From JACQHC01 sp035559715 (GTDB taxonomy: Bacteria > Gemmatimonadota > Gemmatimonadetes > Gemmatimonadales > GWC2-71-9): a DNA stretch of 25,843 nucleotides. Where the stretch lies: the NCBI GenBank assembly GCA_035559715.1, contig DATMAW010000003.1, forward strand, positions 1-25,843, read 5' to 3'. Position 1 is the first letter of the stretch, and the number at the start of each line of letters is the position of its first letter. Positions 24,116 to 25,843 of the stretch are shown here, piece by piece. Both the position numbers and the translations under genes were made by a program. Below the pieces are notes generated by a model. It was not told where the DNA came from. It made no database searches and saw only the letters and a program-made list of their open reading frames with translations.

Positions 24116-24153
24116 CGGGGCGGTGGGGCCAGAGCCCTGCCGCCCCGTTTCTC
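24116..24153 (+). terminator. Intercistronic hairpin between the two pilin genes (attenuator candidate)
   Basis: GGGGCGGTGGGGC (24117-24129) pairs with GCCCTGCCGCCCC (24134-24146) through a CAGA loop, a 13-bp stem with two G-U wobbles that can extend by one C-G pair. GTTTCTC follows, a weak T-tract. It would let only part of transcription reach pilin 2 and would protect the pilin 1 message from 3' decay. Confidence 0.6.
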
Positions 24154-24175
24154 AACCAGCATCACGGAGCGCGCG

Positions 24176-24571
24176 GTGCAACGATCGACCGGAACAAACA
24201 AGCGCGGATTTACCCTCATCGAGCTGCTGATCGTGGTGGTGATCATCGGGATCCTGGCGGCGATCGCGATCCCCAAGTTCGCCAACACGAAGGAGAAGGC
24301 GTACATCGCCTCGATGAAGTCGGATCTCCGCAACCTGGTGAGCGCGCAAGAGAGTTATCTCGCGGACAACCTCACGTACGCGAACTCCCTGGGGGCGCTC
24401 AACGTCAACGAGTCGGCGGGCGTGACGCTGACGATCGTAACCGGGACGGCCTCTGGATGGTCGGCCACCGCGTGGCACAATGCGACCACCACGACGTGCG
24501 CCATCTACTACGGACCGGGCGCGACTCCGGTGGCGCCCGCCTCGCAGGATGGCGTGCCGGACTGCAACTGA
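24176..24571 (+). CDS. Type IV pilin (copy 2), paralogue of the preceding gene
   Basis: Predicted 131-residue prepilin. GTG 24176 is chosen because GGAG sits 6 nt upstream and it yields a 11-residue leader, MQRSTGTNKRG, cut before Phe12; the frame extends upstream but would create an implausible leader. Mature Glu5 is Glu16. Residues 12-52 match pilin 1 nearly one to one (KFANTKEKAYIASMK is shared), while the head differs. The disulfide-type loop is longer, Cys108-Cys130, with a Pro-rich insert (GPGATPVAPASQ). Thr runs such as ATTTTC and VTGTASGWSAT give possible O-glycan sites. The two genes share a promoter unless the hairpin between them terminates, so this subunit may be made in smaller amounts. 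Confidence 0.93.
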   Translation: MQRSTGTNKRGFTLIELLIVVVIIGILAAIAIPKFANTKEKAYIASMKSDLRNLVSAQESYLADNLTYANSLGALNVNESAGVTLTIVTGTASGWSATAWHNATTTTCAIYYGPGATPVAPASQDGVPDCN

Positions 24572-24598
24572 GCGGGCCAGCCCGTAGCGCTCACGTCA

Positions 24599-24631
24599 CG
24601 GGCGACAGGGTTTCCTGTCGCCCGTTTTTTT
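24599..24631 (+). terminator. Rho-independent terminator after the pilin operon
   Basis: CGGGCGACAGG (24599-24609), loop GTTT, CCTGTCGCCCG (24614-24624) form a perfect 11-bp stem followed by seven T residues (24625-24631). This is the clearest intrinsic terminator in the window. Confidence 0.93.
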
Positions 24632-24646
24632 GACCATCTTGGGGCT

Positions 24647-25843
24647 ATGATCTCGCCGCCGCCGTCGTCGGTCGGGTCTGTTTCGCCCTCCTCCGGAGGG
24701 GGTGGCAGGGCGAAGGTGACGCTGCGGCGGGAGTTACTGGTCAACTTCGCGTTGCTGGTTGCCGCGGCACTGTCACTCGCGGTGGTCACCGCGCTGGTAG
24801 CGCCACTGCTGCCAGCGGGCATCGCGGCACTCGCCCTGACGGTGCTGATCGCAGCGGACGTGGCCGTGGTGTTTTTGTTTGCGCGGCACCTGCTGGATCG
24901 TCTGGTGCACCGACCGCTGCGCGCGCTCATGGACGCGGCCGATGGCCTGGCTGCCGGGGATCTCGAGCGACGTGCCCCGCCGGCGGAGACGCAGGAGTTC
25001 AACGAGCTGGCCGAACGCTTCAACCGCATGACGGACCGCCTGCTGGACGTTCAAGGTCAGCTCGTCCGCTCCGAAAAGCTTGCAACGACGGGGCGACTCG
25101 CGGCTGGCATTGCCCACGAGGTGGGGAACCCGCTCGCGGCACTGGCGAACTATCTTGAGTTGCTGCGCCGACGCGGCGCGGATCCCGAGATGCTCGAGGG
25201 GGCGGGCCGCGAGATCGAACGTATCGACCGGATCGTGCGCGGGCTGCTTGACTTCGCAAGACCACGGGAAGATGCGCCGGCCCCGGTGGATCTGGTGGCC
25301 GTGGCGCGCGGCGCTGTCTCGCTGCTCCAGCATCAGGGTGTCTTGCGCAACGTGGATGTCTCGACGGCCTTCGCGTCCAACGTGCCGCTCGTCCGAGGGC
25401 GCACGCACGCGCTGGAGCAAGTGCTGGTCAATCTTATCCTCAATGCGGCAGACGCTGCCGCCGGAGGGACCATCGTCGTCGGGGTCGAGCGGTGGGACTA
25501 CGAGCCGCGACCCCGTGGAGCGGCACGGCGCAGCGACGCGCATGTCCGCGGCGACACGGGCGTCCGCCGCTCGACGGAGCTGCGGCGCCCGTGGCGGCGG
25601 GAACTCGAGCCGGGCACGCCCGGCGTGCTGGTCTATGTCGCCGATTCGGGACCCGGCGTGCCGCTGGAAGACCGAGAGCGCGTGTTCGAGCCGTTCTTCA
25701 CTACGAAGGCGCCGGGTCACGGAACCGGGCTCGGCCTCGCGGTCGTGCAGAGCATCGTGGAGGACGCCGGAGGCGTGATCTGGGTGGATGACGCGCGCGA
25801 GGGCGGGGCTGCGTTCAAGGTTTTCCTGCCGGCGGATCGGCGG
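24647..25843 (+). CDS. HAMP-domain sensor histidine kinase (3' end outside window)
   Basis: An open frame of 399 codons from ATG 24647 runs to the window edge without a stop. A Ser/Pro/Gly-rich N-terminus precedes two close membrane segments (about 30-51 and 57-79) with almost no periplasmic loop, a HAMP domain (about 80-134; PLRALMDAADGLAAGDLE), a HisKA domain with His157 in GIAHEVGNPLAAL, and an HATPase domain with Asn266 (NLILNAAD), DSGPG (Asp333), ERVFEPFFTTK and GTGLGLAVV. Between Asn266 and Asp333 there are 67 residues, against 39 in the PilS of this window; the extra part (282-318) holds 12 Arg. GTG 24716 is an alternative start. The ATG is 15 nt after a strong terminator, so its promoter is unclear. 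Signal and partner regulator are unknown. Confidence 0.88.
   Translation, partial: MISPPPSSVGSVSPSSGGGGRAKVTLRRELLVNFALLVAAALSLAVVTALVAPLLPAGIAALALTVLIAADVAVVFLFARHLLDRLVHRPLRALMDAADGLAAGDLERRAPPAETQEFNELAERFNRMTDRLLDVQGQLVRSEKLATTGRLAAGIAHEVGNPLAALANYLELLRRRGADPEMLEGAGREIERIDRIVRGLLDFARPREDAPAPVDLVAVARGAVSLLQHQGVLRNVDVSTAFASNVPLVRGRTHALEQVLVNLILNAADAAAGGTIVVGVERWDYEPRPRGAARRSDAHVRGDTGVRRSTELRRPWRRELEPGTPGVLVYVADSGPGVPLEDRERVFEPFFTTKAPGHGTGLGLAVVQSIVEDAGGVIWVDDAREGGAAFKVFLPADRR

Noticed and set aside
1..25843. Possible CRISPR arrays, tRNA/rRNA genes, insertion sequences or phage genes
   Set aside because: I saw no regularly spaced repeats, cloverleaf-like sequences, transposase motifs or phage structural genes.

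Overview
The window is very GC-rich (coding third positions are almost all G/C) and gene-dense. It carries a type IV pilus (T4P) assembly, regulation and pilin region together with exported enzymes typical of a Gram-negative cell: a TonB-dependent receptor, lipoproteins and an outer-membrane barrel. Frequent GTG starts, the gene mix and the coupled GTGA junctions suggest Gemmatimonadota or a related FCB-group bacterium. That assignment is inference from gene content, not from a marker gene.

Layout. (1) Positions 1-1422: the 3' end of an outer-membrane barrel protein, possibly SprA-like, coupled to an M28 / glutaminyl-cyclase-like lipoprotein. (2) 1539-6375: a membrane-anchored double-(HhH)2 ComEA-like protein, then pilB-pilT-pilC, with a good sigma70-type promoter overlapping the comEA stop codon and strong hairpins after pilC. 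(3) 6511-12389: five genes not obviously linked to pili, namely an exported AstE/AspA-type amidohydrolase, a TonB-dependent receptor, a convergent rhodanese lipoprotein, a DUF302 protein and an exported M20 amidohydrolase. (4) 12549-23525: one uninterrupted chain of seven overlapping genes: pilS, pilR, a polyprenyl-phosphate-sugar-synthase-like GT2, a GT39-like GT-C enzyme, a TMTC-like membrane/TPR protein, another GT-C enzyme and a second TMTC-like protein. (5) 23734-24571: two paralogous type IV pilins behind a near-consensus sigma54 promoter, separated by an imperfect hairpin and closed by a perfect rho-independent terminator. (6) 24647-end: a HAMP histidine kinase that runs off the window.

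How it may work together. PilS/PilR is expected to activate sigma54 transcription of the pilins; PilB and PilT power extension and retraction, PilC is the platform, and the ComEA-like protein suggests pilus-linked DNA uptake. Four membrane GT-C/TMTC-type proteins and one GT2 are translationally chained to pilSR and lie immediately before the Ser/Thr-rich pilins. The most interesting reading is a pilus-dedicated O-glycosylation module that uses a lipid-linked sugar donor and resembles eukaryotic DPM1 plus TMTC O-mannosylation. This is a hypothesis.

No stretch longer than 300 bases lacks a gene. The larger gaps are 10191-10404 (divergent regulatory region), 23526-23733 (pilin promoter region), 12390-12548 (upstream of pilS; no promoter I would defend) and 6376-6510 (two inverted repeats after pilC). 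I saw no tRNA, rRNA, CRISPR array or insertion sequence.
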